A stretch of 64,000 nucleotides of DNA from Sutcliffiella horikoshii (GCF_021991925.1 NZ_RXZI01000009.1:1-64000), one strand, 5' to 3'; positions 17,786-26,527 are shown, counted from the first letter of the stretch. The notes: generated by a model from the letters alone, not told the origin. A program made the numbers and translations.

Positions 17786-18340
17786 ATGGAAATGAATAAA
17801 TCAACCTTAGCTCAAACCATTCGTGAGCGACGTTCGATAAAAGCTGGTTATACCGATAAAGAAGTGACACAGGAAACGGTGCTTGAAATACTGGACGATG
17901 CAGTCTGGGCACCGAATCATGGATTAAGAGAGCCTTGGCGGTTCATTTTTGTATCTTCAAGTGAGAAGGAAGGATTTGTTGAGAAGCTTGTCAAAACCTT
18001 TCCCTCAGAAATGCAGGAAAATAGAAGGAATTATTTCAGTCAGCCGGCTGCCTTTCTAATCGTGGTAATGGAGGAAGACCCGAGACAAAAGCAGTGGGAG
18101 GAAAACTTCGGGGCTGTGAGTTGCCTAATACAGAACTTCCAGCTGCTTGCCTGGGAACAAAAGCTTGGCGTTGTCTGGAAAACCAATCCGCATATATACG
18201 ATCCAAAGGTGCATAAAATATTAGGCGTTCAGCCTGGAGAAAAGATTGCTGGGTTCTTGCATTTGGGATACTTTGAACAGGTGCCACCAAAAAGACAGCG
18301 AACTTCCTCGGAAAAGAAGCTGACAACTTTTAAAAATTAG
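17786..18340 (+). CDS. Nitroreductase family protein, Fur-controlled
   Basis: 184 residues of the FMN-dependent nitroreductase fold. IRERRSIKAGYTDKEV (P-loop-like FMN phosphate site), DDAVWAPNHGLREPWRF and NPHIYDPKVHKILGV-EKIAGFLHLGY are visible. ATG at 17786 is preceded by AAAGGAGA. The gene resembles YfhC/YdjA-type short nitroreductases, and the Fur box upstream predicts induction under iron limitation, perhaps for ferric or quinone reduction (inference). Confidence 0.85.
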   Translation: MEMNKSTLAQTIRERRSIKAGYTDKEVTQETVLEILDDAVWAPNHGLREPWRFIFVSSSEKEGFVEKLVKTFPSEMQENRRNYFSQPAAFLIVVMEEDPRQKQWEENFGAVSCLIQNFQLLAWEQKLGVVWKTNPHIYDPKVHKILGVQPGEKIAGFLHLGYFEQVPPKRQRTSSEKKLTTFKN

Positions 18341-18356
18341 AGTTATGAAGATTGGT

Positions 18357-18373
18357 CGGGGTGCCTGTCACCT
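18357..18373. repeat. Dispersed motif, degenerate copy
   Basis: CGGGGTGCCTGTCACC between the convergent nitroreductase and HIT genes; only half of the motif is conserved. Confidence 0.35.
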
Positions 18374-18386
18374 CGACTCCCTTCCT

Positions 18387-18869
18387 CTACCCCAACTCCC
18401 GCCTCAATGCCTCAATCGCCTCCATCACTTGCTCCACATTCTCCCCTGCGTTCATGTTATTCCGAGCATGCAGCAACACCGGGCGGACGGATTCCACCGA
18501 ACGACCAAATTCGTACATCCAGTCATATCTCGGTACCATCCATGTGTGAAAATGATGCGAGGTATCTTCGTTGTAAAAATAATAAACATATTCTATACCG
18601 AGCACATCCCTTTGCGCTTTCCTGATCCTAGACAGTACCTGAATATATTCCAGTTGTTCCTCTTCCGTTAATTCATCCAAACATTTGATATGTCGCTTAG
18701 AAGCAAGGATGATCAATCCTTTGATCGGATAAGCCACATCCTGATGCGCATGAAAGTGCTCTGTTTCCAACACCACTCCCCCATCTGGCTCTATCAGGCC
18801 GCTCGTTAATGCACAACTTAAACACTCCACTTCCACCTTCTTACCATTTGATAATGTAATTTGTCGCAA
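18387..18869 (-). CDS. HIT-like nucleotide hydrolase
   Basis: 160 residues. CLSCALTSGL near residue 16 and SHHFHTWMVPRY (about 108-119) carry the His-x-His-x core of HIT proteins, with YPIKGLIILASKRHIKCLDEL as the preceding strands. HIT enzymes cleave dinucleoside polyphosphates or nucleotidyl conjugates. The motif is a variant HHFHT rather than HxHxHxx. Substrate not assigned. Confidence 0.75.
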   Translation of the reverse strand: MRQITLSNGKKVEVECLSCALTSGLIEPDGGVVLETEHFHAHQDVAYPIKGLIILASKRHIKCLDELTEEEQLEYIQVLSRIRKAQRDVLGIEYVYYFYNEDTSHHFHTWMVPRYDWMYEFGRSVESVRPVLLHARNNMNAGENVEQVMEAIEALRRELG

Positions 18870-18901
18870 AAGCTTATCCCCCTATGCTTGAATATGGAAA
18901 T

Positions 18902-19006
18902 GTCACAATAACTCCTAGAAATGTCACAATACCTATAAAATTAGTCACAATAGCCCTCGGAAATGTCACAATAACCATAAAATTAGTCACAATAACTCCA
19001 GAAAAC
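18902..19006. repeat. 21-bp tandem repeats, GTCACAATA family
   Basis: Five exact 21-bp units at 18902, 18923, 18944, 18965 and 18986. The variable halves alternate: units 1, 3 and 5 resemble one another, as do 2 and 4, so a 42-bp super-period is present. Confidence 0.85.
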
Positions 19007-19243
19007 TTCGTTGGCCTTGTGGGAAATTTGAGATTTCTATGGATTTCTCTAGAAAACACGACGAGTGACAGGCTCATGCGCTGGTTTTTTAGGTTCTGGA
19101 ATAAGTACGGTACCATACTAAGTGTATCTTTCTATTTGTTTTTAAAAAATCCTCTAAGACACACGAAAAGACGCCCCCTTAATAGGGAAAGCGCCTGTGT
19201 GGATTATTAGGAATTTTTATTAGACAGTGTACCGAGTCTCCCT

Positions 19244-20098
19244 CTATTCTCGCAGGATCGGGAGCGTGCAGCAGCGGAAGGAGCCACCGGATTTGATGAT
19301 TTCCATGATGTCGACTTCGATCACTTCATAGCCTCTTTGCTTGAGCTCTGCGTTTACTTTTGGGTTAACTGGGAGGCTGAAGATTTTTTTGTTGCCTATG
19401 TTGAGTACGTTTGTGCCAAGGGAGAACTGTTCATCTTCTGTTACTTCGATCAACTCAAATCGGGAAGAAAGGATGTCTATTTCTTGTTGTGTGAACGCTG
19501 TTGGGTAATAAAGTGCTTCTGTAGGTGAAATGATATTGAACACACAATCCAGGTGTAGGTATTTCTCCTTGAATGGAACCTTTACGACTTCATAATGCGG
19601 CAGGATGGTTTGCAGGTGTTCGATTGCATCCTCGTTTGTACGATTACTTATGCCGACATAGACGGTTTCGCCATTGATGATGACATCTCCACCTTCAATC
19701 ATGTCGCCTTTTAAATTCAAATAGGAGATTTCATGTTGCTCCAGCATGCTTTTCAGGACTTCTTCTTCCCCTTGTCTTATTTTGTTGGCCATTTCCGCAA
19801 CAAAAAGAATATTTCCGAGGGTGAAGCCAATATCACGTGTGAAAACCTGCTCTGGAAACATTTTGATCGCAGGTAGGAGAATCACTTCCACTCCTTGCTC
19901 TTCCAATGTATCCACAAACTTTTTATGTTGAGCCATTGCGATTTCGATATGAATGCCTTCATTTTTGAACTTTTTCTGCGTTTCATTGATGACTTCTCGA
20001 ATCGTCATATGCTCTGGTTTACACAGGATGACTTTTTTTAACACATCATACTCACTTCTTACATGTGGTCGCAGTGGACTTTTAGAAAATAATGACAT
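19244..20098 (-). CDS. Dimethylarginine dimethylaminohydrolase-like protein (YkgA-type)
   Basis: 284 residues of the guanidino-modifying (arginine deiminase/amidinotransferase) fold. VFTRDIGFTLGN, KGDMIEGGDVIINGETVYVGIS, YLHLDCVFNIIS (catalytic His region) and GGSFRCCTLPI (catalytic Cys near 276) are present. B. subtilis YkgA belongs to this family and is annotated as DDAH. It would hydrolyse methylated arginines or a related guanidino compound. Monocistronic; 375 bp of repeat-bearing DNA follows. Confidence 0.85.
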   Translation of the reverse strand: MSLFSKSPLRPHVRSEYDVLKKVILCKPEHMTIREVINETQKKFKNEGIHIEIAMAQHKKFVDTLEEQGVEVILLPAIKMFPEQVFTRDIGFTLGNILFVAEMANKIRQGEEEVLKSMLEQHEISYLNLKGDMIEGGDVIINGETVYVGISNRTNEDAIEHLQTILPHYEVVKVPFKEKYLHLDCVFNIISPTEALYYPTAFTQQEIDILSSRFELIEVTEDEQFSLGTNVLNIGNKKIFSLPVNPKVNAELKQRGYEVIEVDIMEIIKSGGSFRCCTLPILRE

Positions 20099-20232
20099 TA
20101 ATAGACCCCCATTACTAAATTCTATTTTCTATTGTTGCCAAAAGGAAACGAATAAATGATACTCATTTGAATGTGTAGGATTATATTTATTGCACAAACT
20201 AACTGGGCAAATCCTTGACAAAGGAGCCTCAC

Positions 20233-20775
20233 ATGAATCTTGGGAAAATAGGGAGTGTTATCATGGGAATTTTAGACGGAAATCCTCAGAATGAACCTTT
20301 ACATTATGGAGAAGTATTTGGAATGTGGTCCAATCTATTAGCGAATCATGGATCTATTGCCGCTTCCCAAACGTTTGTGAATCATACCGGTGATGAAGAT
20401 CTGAGAAAACTGGTAGAGGAAGGCATTCAAGGTTTAAAAGAAGAGAATAAACAAATTGAACAAGTGCTTAAGGCTAATGGTATTGGATTACCTCCTGCAC
20501 CACCAGAACGACCAACAGCAAACTTGGAGGAAATACCAGTCGGAGCAAGGTTCAGTGATCCGGAAATCAGTGCGACGTTGTCTAAAAACACTGGTGAAGC
20601 CCTTGTGGCATGCAGCCAAGTCATTGCACAATGCATCCGTGAGGATATTGCCTTGATGTATGGCCAATTTCATATGACAAAGGCACAATATGGCGCAAAA
20701 CTTTTAAAACTTAATAAAAGTAAGGGATGGCTCGTTCCTCCACCTTTACACCTAAATGGGCCTGAACACAAGTAG
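20233..20775 (+). CDS. DUF3231 family protein
   Basis: 180 residues from ATG at 20233 (AAAGGAG 6 nt upstream). Helical, ferritin-like pattern: LHYGEVFGMWSNLLANHGSIAASQTFVNHTGDEDL and SQVIAQCIREDIALMYGQFHMTKAQYGAKLL, with tail LNKSKGWLVPPPLHLNGP. DUF3231 proteins are common in spore formers and are often linked to sporulation or spore coat; that role is inferred. An 82-residue gene follows after 9 nt. Confidence 0.8.
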   Translation: MNLGKIGSVIMGILDGNPQNEPLHYGEVFGMWSNLLANHGSIAASQTFVNHTGDEDLRKLVEEGIQGLKEENKQIEQVLKANGIGLPPAPPERPTANLEEIPVGARFSDPEISATLSKNTGEALVACSQVIAQCIREDIALMYGQFHMTKAQYGAKLLKLNKSKGWLVPPPLHLNGPEHK

Positions 20776-20784
20776 GGTACCGTT

Positions 20785-21033
20785 ATGGCACATGAACAAA
20801 ATGATACGTTAACTAAAGCTATCAAACATGCTGATGAAGCAGTTTATGCCACCCAGTTGGAAAGCACTGGTGATAATCTTGGTTATTCCCAACAGGCAAT
20901 CGAGAGAGCGGAACAAGTGTTGAAAGAAGCTAAAGGAAATCACCCTTCTTCTATAGAAGAACAAAAGGCACAGGATATGCTCAGGCTCTTGAAAGAGACA
21001 CAAGCAGCTGTGAATGCGATACGGAACGATTAA
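20785..21033 (+). CDS. Small helical hypothetical protein
   Basis: 82 residues, highly helical, with HADEAVYATQLESTGDNLGYSQQAIERAEQVLKEA. It is reminiscent of the small coiled DUF2564/DUF3813-type Bacillus proteins, but I cannot assign it. It follows the DUF3231 gene by 9 nt and ends at a terminator, so the two form an operon. Confidence 0.7.
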   Translation: MAHEQNDTLTKAIKHADEAVYATQLESTGDNLGYSQQAIERAEQVLKEAKGNHPSSIEEQKAQDMLRLLKETQAAVNAIRND

Positions 21034-21035
21034 TG

Positions 21036-21063
21036 CAGAGTCCCAATGATGGGGCTCTTTTTT
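21036..21063 (+). terminator. Terminator of the DUF3231 operon
   Basis: AGAGTCCC/GGGGCTCT stem with a 5-6-nt loop and six T, 2 bp after the stop. Confidence 0.8.
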
Positions 21064-21131
21064 ATGGAAATAGTGGTACAACCCCTAGATGGTGAATAGA
21101 AATGTAAGGAGAGGATGGGGAGGGCTACAAT

Positions 21132-21761
21132 ATGAATTCCATTTTTACTTACATATTCTTAGGGGTATCCTTGGCAGCACCTATTGGACCGGTCAATGCT
21201 GCGCAGTTGGATAAAGGATTGCGACTTGGTTTTGGACATGCTTGGATATTCGGGGTTGGGGCGCTCATTGCAGATATTTGCTATATGTTGCTTGTATATA
21301 TGGGAATGATTCATTTTATTGAACAGCCGATGATGAAGGCGTTTCTCTGGCTTTTTGGTTTCTTTGTGCTCACGTATACGGGAATAGAGAGTTTGATAAA
21401 GAGTAAAAAATCACATTTTGTGGATGGCCCAAAAGGAAAGACGACATTGCTTCGATCATGGACTTCCGGGTTCCTGCTATCTATCTCAAACCCGCTTACC
21501 ATTCTTTTTTGGCTTGGTATATATGGATCCGTTTTAGCAAAAACGGCCTCCTCTTTTTCCAGTAGTCAATTGGCTATATATAGTGCGGCGATCATCTGCG
21601 GGATATTATTATGGGATGTGTTCATGGCCACGATTTCAAGTATCGCAAGGAACCTGTTACACACAAATTTCCTTGTGTTCATCTCCATTATTTCGTCTCT
21701 TTCAATGATTGGGTTCGGTATTTATTTTGGAGTACAAGCCTTTCTATTATTGTTTATGTGA
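21132..21761 (+). CDS. LysE family exporter
   Basis: 209 residues, six TM segments. The N-terminal signature SLAAPIGPVNAAQLDKGLRLGFGHAWIFGVGALIAD is typical of LysE/RhtB amino-acid exporters, and SWTSGFLLSISNPLTILFWLG holds the conserved NP pair. Probably exports an amino acid or related metabolite across the cytoplasmic membrane. Start ATG is preceded by GGAGAGGATGGGGAGGG. Monocistronic. Confidence 0.85.
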   Translation: MNSIFTYIFLGVSLAAPIGPVNAAQLDKGLRLGFGHAWIFGVGALIADICYMLLVYMGMIHFIEQPMMKAFLWLFGFFVLTYTGIESLIKSKKSHFVDGPKGKTTLLRSWTSGFLLSISNPLTILFWLGIYGSVLAKTASSFSSSQLAIYSAAIICGILLWDVFMATISSIARNLLHTNFLVFISIISSLSMIGFGIYFGVQAFLLLFM

Positions 21762-21766
21762 GAGGG

Positions 21767-22022
21767 TATGCTGATCGAGCTTTCAGACTGTTGACAAACT
21801 ATAAACTAGTTAGGTTTTCTGTTTGAAGAGTTGATCTTCGTTGCAGGAGCTTCGCTTTCCGCGGGCAGTCCGGAAGCCTCCTCGGGCTACGCCCTGCGGG
21901 GTCTTCCATGTCCTTTCCTCCCGCAGGAGTCTTCGCTCCTTCCACTACAATCAACTAGGGAATATCATTATTTTAAGCTTTGTCTATACACTGAGAGCCC
22001 GTGCTGATCGGGCTTTTTTTCG
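21767..22022. repeat. GC-rich Bacillus-type intergenic repeat with terminal inverted repeats
   Basis: A core of about 110 bp (21843-21945; GCAGGAGCTTCGCTTTCCGC ... CCGCAGGAGTCTTCGCTCC) of clearly higher GC than its surroundings is bracketed by GTTGAT/ATCAAC arms and by outer imperfect inverted repeats, GTTGACAAAC on the left and TTTGTCTATAC on the right. The right end contains a terminator (GAGCCCGTGCTGATCGGGC plus seven T). Similar GC-rich elements are familiar from Bacillus genomes. No coding capacity. Confidence 0.7.
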
Positions 22023-22140
22023 TTTCCCCCCTCCTTTTAATGTCTTCATTTGCACAAACTTCCAGAATATCCTACCCCTATTTACCTATACTAACTATGT
22101 GCTTGATTAAAGGAACATAAACGAATGGGTGGGGTAAAAA

Positions 22141-22554
22141 ATGGCGAAAAAAGAGGAAAACGTATCCACGGATGATGCAGTGCTGCAAACGCTCCTTGAC
22201 CTAACGGATAAGGACGGGATGGAGATTGGGCTTACGTTAAATGTGAATGGGGCAGTGATTGCGGGGACGCTTGTCGGTCCGCATACCTATTATGAGGGAA
22301 TCATTTCATCAGCAGATGATGTGGAGAATAGTGTCCTTTCTCATGTCCTACATAAGAAATTCACAGATCTTAAAGAAGCCTATATCAGTGAAAAGCAAAA
22401 AGAAGAAGAAAAAAGCAAACAGGATATGATCGCTACATTTATTCATCTTAAGGATGCTGTATATATTTCGGCAAACACACAATCTCCTTTCAAGAGTCAC
22501 GCTTGGTGGCGTGGAAGGATTGATTCGATTGATGCTTTTTCATTCAAGCTTTAA
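22141..22554 (+). CDS. gvpU: GvpU family gas-vesicle accessory protein homologue
   Basis: 137 residues with DGMEIGLTLNVNGAVIAGTLVGPHTYYEGI, which resembles the GvpU domain of the Bacillus megaterium gas-vesicle cluster, and a C-terminal LKDAVYISANTQSPFKSHAWWRGRIDSIDAFSF. Standalone homologues are common in Bacillus without gas vesicles, and no other gvp genes occur in this window. The role outside vesicles is unknown. GGGTGGGG precedes ATG; the gene starts about 120 bp after the GC-rich repeat. Confidence 0.6.
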   Translation: MAKKEENVSTDDAVLQTLLDLTDKDGMEIGLTLNVNGAVIAGTLVGPHTYYEGIISSADDVENSVLSHVLHKKFTDLKEAYISEKQKEEEKSKQDMIATFIHLKDAVYISANTQSPFKSHAWWRGRIDSIDAFSFKL

Positions 22555-22599
22555 GCAAATTACTTTATCAAACATAGAAATGACTACGGAGGGGTAGAG

Positions 22600-23832
22600 G
22601 TGACAACTAAGAAAATAGGACAAGTCAGTGCTTGGTGCATAATAAGCATGGCTTCCATCCCTCTTATTATGACATTGGGCAATTCTATGCTTATTCCCGT
22701 TTTGCCATTGCTCGAAAAAGAGTTGGGCATATCCTCCTTCCAGTCGAGTATGATCATTACTTCCTACTCGGTTTCTTCTATTTTTTTAATACCTATTGCA
22801 GGTTATTTGTCGGATCGGTTTGGCAGGAAAATGATCATTTTGCCAAGCTTAATACTGGCGCTTATCGGGGGATTGATTTCAGGGTTTGCTTCCTGGAAGA
22901 TAGATGATCCTTTCACATGGATCATCATTGGACGTATCATTCAAGGAGTCGGGGCAGCGGGAGCCACGCCAATTATCTTGCCTCTCGTTGGAGACTTGTA
23001 CCAGGATGACGATGAGAAGACAAGCTCTTGTTTGGGAATCATTGAGACGTCGAACACGTTCGGGAAGGTTCTAAGCCCTATTTTAGGCTCACTATTGGCT
23101 GCGGTCCTTTGGTATCTTCCTTTCTTCTCTATATCCTTTTTCAGTCTGATTTCGATCCTTCTTGTTCTTGTATTCATCAAGGTACCAAAGATAGAAGAAA
23201 AACCACTTGCACTAAATATTTTTATACAAAACACAAAAAAGACTTTTCACAAAGAAGGAAAATGGCTATATACCACCTTCGTCATCGGCATATACGCGAT
23301 GCTGATTCTTTTTGGCCTATTATTTTATTTATCAGATATTCTTGAAAAAACGCATGACCTTCATGGTGTGACTAAAGGGTTATATTTAGCTATCCCTTTA
23401 TTTACCCTGTGTGTTTCCTCCTTTATCACTGGAAAAGTGATCAAAGGGGATATCGAATTGATGAGAAAAATTCTTATGGTCTCCCTCGGTATTATCGCTG
23501 TTACCATCGTTTTTGTTGGATATCTTAATGAAAGTATTTTTTTATTGCTTACAATATCCAGCTTTATCGGCATTAGCATCGGGGCCATGCTTCCTACGCT
23601 TGATGCTTTGATTACTGAAAATGTAGATAAGGGAGAGAAAGGCACGATCTCATCTTTTTATAGTTCATCCCGGTTCATCGGGGTCGCGGCAGGTCCGCCG
23701 ATTATGTCTGTCGTAATGAAAAACAACCTTCTACTAAGCCTTTATATATCCGGTGCCTTGGCAGTCGTAATAGGAGTCCTGGTTTTTCTTTTCATCCAAA
23801 ATGTAAAACCAAAGAAAAGCACACTATGGTAG
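22600..23832 (+). CDS. MFS drug-efflux type transporter
   Basis: 410 residues, 12 TM. The TM2-3 loop has GYLSDRFGRKMI, TM4 has IIGRIIQGVGAAG, and TM5 carries the drug:proton antiporter motif C pattern ETSNTFGKVLSPILGSLL. It resembles YfkF/Bmr-like multidrug exporters. The GTG start follows GGAGGGGT. It is 20 nt upstream of an amino-acid permease on the same strand and may be co-transcribed. Confidence 0.85.
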   Translation: MTTKKIGQVSAWCIISMASIPLIMTLGNSMLIPVLPLLEKELGISSFQSSMIITSYSVSSIFLIPIAGYLSDRFGRKMIILPSLILALIGGLISGFASWKIDDPFTWIIIGRIIQGVGAAGATPIILPLVGDLYQDDDEKTSSCLGIIETSNTFGKVLSPILGSLLAAVLWYLPFFSISFFSLISILLVLVFIKVPKIEEKPLALNIFIQNTKKTFHKEGKWLYTTFVIGIYAMLILFGLLFYLSDILEKTHDLHGVTKGLYLAIPLFTLCVSSFITGKVIKGDIELMRKILMVSLGIIAVTIVFVGYLNESIFLLLTISSFIGISIGAMLPTLDALITENVDKGEKGTISSFYSSSRFIGVAAGPPIMSVVMKNNLLLSLYISGALAVVIGVLVFLFIQNVKPKKSTLW

Positions 23833-23852
23833 TAGGTTAAAAGGAGAGTCAC

Positions 23853-25211
23853 ATGTCAAAAGCCACATGCAGTACCAAACAAACAGCATCAGGTGATTTA
23901 GCTTGGTGGCAATTATCTTTGATTGGAATCGGATGCACCATCGGTATTGGCTTTTTCCTGGGATCGTCTCTAGGAATCAAGCATGCCGGAGCCTCCATTA
24001 TCCTTTCCTTTTTGATAGGAGCCACCGGTACTTATATCGTATACAGCAGATTAGCTAAAATGACTATCCAAGACCCACAGGAAGGCTCCTTTTGCTATTA
24101 CGCAGGGAAGGCATTTGGCAAATGGGCGGAATTCAGCTGCGGCTGGAATTACTGGTGCTCAAACATTCTAATCATGGGTAGTCAGCTGACTGCCCTCGGC
24201 CTATTATCTCAATTCTGGTTTCCCGATGTGCCACTTTGGATTTTTTCAGCAGGATATGCCGTGTTGTCCTTTTTTGTAGTTATGCTGGGAACAAAAGGGT
24301 TCGATAAAATGGAAGACCTTTTTGCCATCATCAAGATCGCGGCGATTTTGATGTTCATTGTCATTGCTTTGGGTATCTTTTTTGGATGGATCAAAGGAGA
24401 TGCTGGTGGCGGTAGTCCAGGCAACTTTCCGAACACCATCAAAGAATGGCTGCCTTTAGGGGTAAAAGGACTATGGTCTTCCCTCATTTATGCCTTTTAC
24501 GCATATGGGGGCATCGAAGTGATCGGACTGATGGCCATGCAGCTGAAGAAGAAGGAAGATACGCTAAAGGCCGGAACCATCATGATGACCCTTTTGATGG
24601 TTCTCTATGTGGGGTCATTAGGGCTTGCCGTTAGCCTTGCTTCTTTTGACAAATTTACCGAAAAGGAAAGTCCCTTTGTGACCGCCCTGACCAATTATGA
24701 CCTTGCCTTTTTTCCACACGTATTTAACGGCGCTATCATCATTGCCGGGTTCTCGACCATGACCGCAGCACTTTTCGGAGTCACCACTCTTCTTGTAACA
24801 TTGGCAAAAGACGGGGACGCCCCAAAGATTTTCCAAAAGAAATTAAACTTTAAGGATCTACCGCTTCCCTCCCTGTTACTTGGAATGGGAGGATTGGCTG
24901 CTTCCGTCATCTGTGCATTCCTGCTTCCAGGAAAGGTGTTTGAATTTATCACCACAGCCGCAGGATTACTCTTATTGTATAACTGGCTATTCATCCTGCT
25001 GGCCTCTTTTAAGCTAGTGGAGAAAGGGAGGATTGTATCCATCCTGGGGCTGCTCCTTCTGCTATTGGCCATAAGCGGAACCATTGTTGAAAAGACCATC
25101 CGCAATGGCTTTTTCATCAGCATCCTTTTTGTAGCGTTGATTGGGATCGTGGCATTGATCATGCATAGGAAGTGGAAGAAGGGCGGAGGGAAGAAGCTGA
25201 AGTATAGTTGA
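23853..25211 (+). CDS. APC family amino acid permease
   Basis: 452 residues, about 12 TM. The N-terminal substrate-site motif IGIGCTIGIGFFLGSSLGIKHAG matches the GxG/A helix break of TM1 in APC carriers, and FYAYGGIEVIGLMAMQLKK matches TM6. The tail is short and basic (KWKKGGGKKLKYS). Likely imports amino acids; substrate not readable. Close spacing to the MFS gene suggests an operon. Confidence 0.87.
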   Translation: MSKATCSTKQTASGDLAWWQLSLIGIGCTIGIGFFLGSSLGIKHAGASIILSFLIGATGTYIVYSRLAKMTIQDPQEGSFCYYAGKAFGKWAEFSCGWNYWCSNILIMGSQLTALGLLSQFWFPDVPLWIFSAGYAVLSFFVVMLGTKGFDKMEDLFAIIKIAAILMFIVIALGIFFGWIKGDAGGGSPGNFPNTIKEWLPLGVKGLWSSLIYAFYAYGGIEVIGLMAMQLKKKEDTLKAGTIMMTLLMVLYVGSLGLAVSLASFDKFTEKESPFVTALTNYDLAFFPHVFNGAIIIAGFSTMTAALFGVTTLLVTLAKDGDAPKIFQKKLNFKDLPLPSLLLGMGGLAASVICAFLLPGKVFEFITTAAGLLLLYNWLFILLASFKLVEKGRIVSILGLLLLLLAISGTIVEKTIRNGFFISILFVALIGIVALIMHRKWKKGGGKKLKYS

Positions 25212-25270
25212 GGGTGTTTTTGGGGGGATGGCGTGGGGGCCGATGCTTAGAGGCGTGCTTCATCGGTTTT

Positions 25271-25500
25271 ATGAAGACCTCACCTTGTCCGCTTTGATCT
25301 CACAGAGGTCTTCATCCGCTTCCAACTCGTGGAGGTTCTCATCGACTCTATGAAGACCTCACTTTGTCCGCTTTCAACTCACAGAGGTCTTCATTGCCTC
25401 TATGAAGACCTCACTTTGTCCGCTTCCAACTCACAGAGGTCTTCATTGCCTCTATGAAGGCATCACTTCGTCCGCTTCTAAGCCATAGAGGTCTTCATTT
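25271..25500. repeat. Second 52-bp hairpin repeat array
   Basis: ATGAAGACC units begin at 25271, 25350, 25402 and 25454. The last three are exactly 52 bp apart, and the 79-bp first interval holds an extra partial unit of 27 bp. Each unit has arms ATGAAGACCTC and GAGGTCTTCAT about 22 nt apart. The period and the ATGAAGAC/GTCTTCAT termini match the array at 1-312 although the interior differs. Confidence 0.85.
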
Positions 25501-25538
25501 GCCAGAGGGAGATTTCCTACAGCCCCAAAAGCCCCACC

Positions 25539-26081
25539 TCAACCATACCATTCTTTCTGATAGTTCAGTTGCAGGCGATCTCCAAAGGCGAAGGCAAATT
25601 CTATAAAAGCAGACCCTTTAGCAGTGATGATTGTGTCATCGACAACCACTGGGAGATCCGTATAATCCCCTTCGTTAAACGTTCCTAGGAAATCCCTCTG
25701 CTCTTTCGTTAAGCCTGTTGTATATTTTTTCTCCGCTAACAAGCCGCTCATGGATAGTAAATAAGGTGCGCTGGAGATTGCGGCGATCACTCTTTTATTA
25801 TCATTTGCCCTTGCTAAGAAAGCAGAAAGCTCTTGATGTCCAACAAGATGTTCAAAATCGTCCACTCCTGGAAGCACAATACTATCTAATATTTCTAAAT
25901 CCACATCCTGAATCGTCATTTCCGGAATACAAGGCAATCCTGCCTCCCCTTTTACGAATTGGTCATCAAGACCAATAAAGAGGACCTTTTTGCCCCCCTG
26001 ACGCAGGACGGACAAAAGGACCGAAAGCTCATACTCACTAAACCTTTGATAAAGCATTATTCCAGTGAACAATTCCATCAC
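25539..26081 (-). CDS. DJ-1/PfpI family protein lacking the usual Cys
   Basis: 180 residues of the class I glutamine-amidotransferase-like fold: SIVLPGVDDFEHLVGHQELSAFL and VIAAISSAPYLLSMSGLLAEKKYT. The nucleophile-elbow Cys (usually AICxxP) is Ser in ISSAP, so the protein may be catalytically altered or a regulator. Its ATG overlaps the upstream NUDIX stop by 4 nt (ATGA). Last gene of a three-gene operon. Confidence 0.75.
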   Translation of the reverse strand: MMELFTGIMLYQRFSEYELSVLLSVLRQGGKKVLFIGLDDQFVKGEAGLPCIPEMTIQDVDLEILDSIVLPGVDDFEHLVGHQELSAFLARANDNKRVIAAISSAPYLLSMSGLLAEKKYTTGLTKEQRDFLGTFNEGDYTDLPVVVDDTIITAKGSAFIEFAFAFGDRLQLNYQKEWYG

Positions 26082-26527
26082 ACCTTACCAACAAATTGCC
26101 TTAGCAAATTTTTTATAAAAGGATTCAGACCCTCTGGCAACTCATTTACTTGGAAAAATTTCGCCTCTGTGGATTCTACGCCATCCACTCGCAGCACGCC
26201 ACCTTTTATGTCCCTTGAAACATAAGCGACAGTAACCGGGTAAAATTCATCTCCATTCGGAAGCTTCACATGATGTTGCTTTCCAGAATACACACCAACT
26301 AGATCCAGCTTTCCGATTTCCAAACCCGTTTCCTCTAAAACCTCACGCCTGCCAGCTTCCTCAGTGGATTCTCCCAACTCCATGAATCCGCCAGGCACAC
26401 CCCAAGCTCCATCCCTACGCTTTTGCAGCAAAATTTCCCCTTCATTGTTCAGTACAGCCACTGCCGTCCCTACTAATATCAGCGGTTGGTGTCCAACAAC
26501 ATTTCGTAGATCTTCTATGTATCCCAT
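26078..26527 (-). CDS. NUDIX hydrolase
   Basis: 149 residues. A complete Nudix box occupies about residues 47-69 (GGFMELGESTEEAGRREVLE, then ETGL), giving metal-dependent hydrolysis of a nucleoside diphosphate linked to X. AVLNNEGEILLQKRRDGAWGVPG precedes it. ADP-ribose or an oxidised nucleotide are possible substrates; none is proven. Middle gene of the operon, 18 nt after another NUDIX gene and overlapping the DJ-1-like gene. Confidence 0.88.
   Translation of the reverse strand: MGYIEDLRNVVGHQPLILVGTAVAVLNNEGEILLQKRRDGAWGVPGGFMELGESTEEAGRREVLEETGLEIGKLDLVGVYSGKQHHVKLPNGDEFYPVTVAYVSRDIKGGVLRVDGVESTEAKFFQVNELPEGLNPFIKNLLRQFVGKV

Noticed and set aside
18874-19116. Protein made of VIVTF-type repeats
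   Set aside because: The same effect of the 21-bp GTCACAATA array; both strands are open because the period is a multiple of three.
19160-19205. Terminator of the DDAH-like gene
   Set aside because: GACGCCCCC/GGGAAAGCGCC has too many mismatches and no T run.
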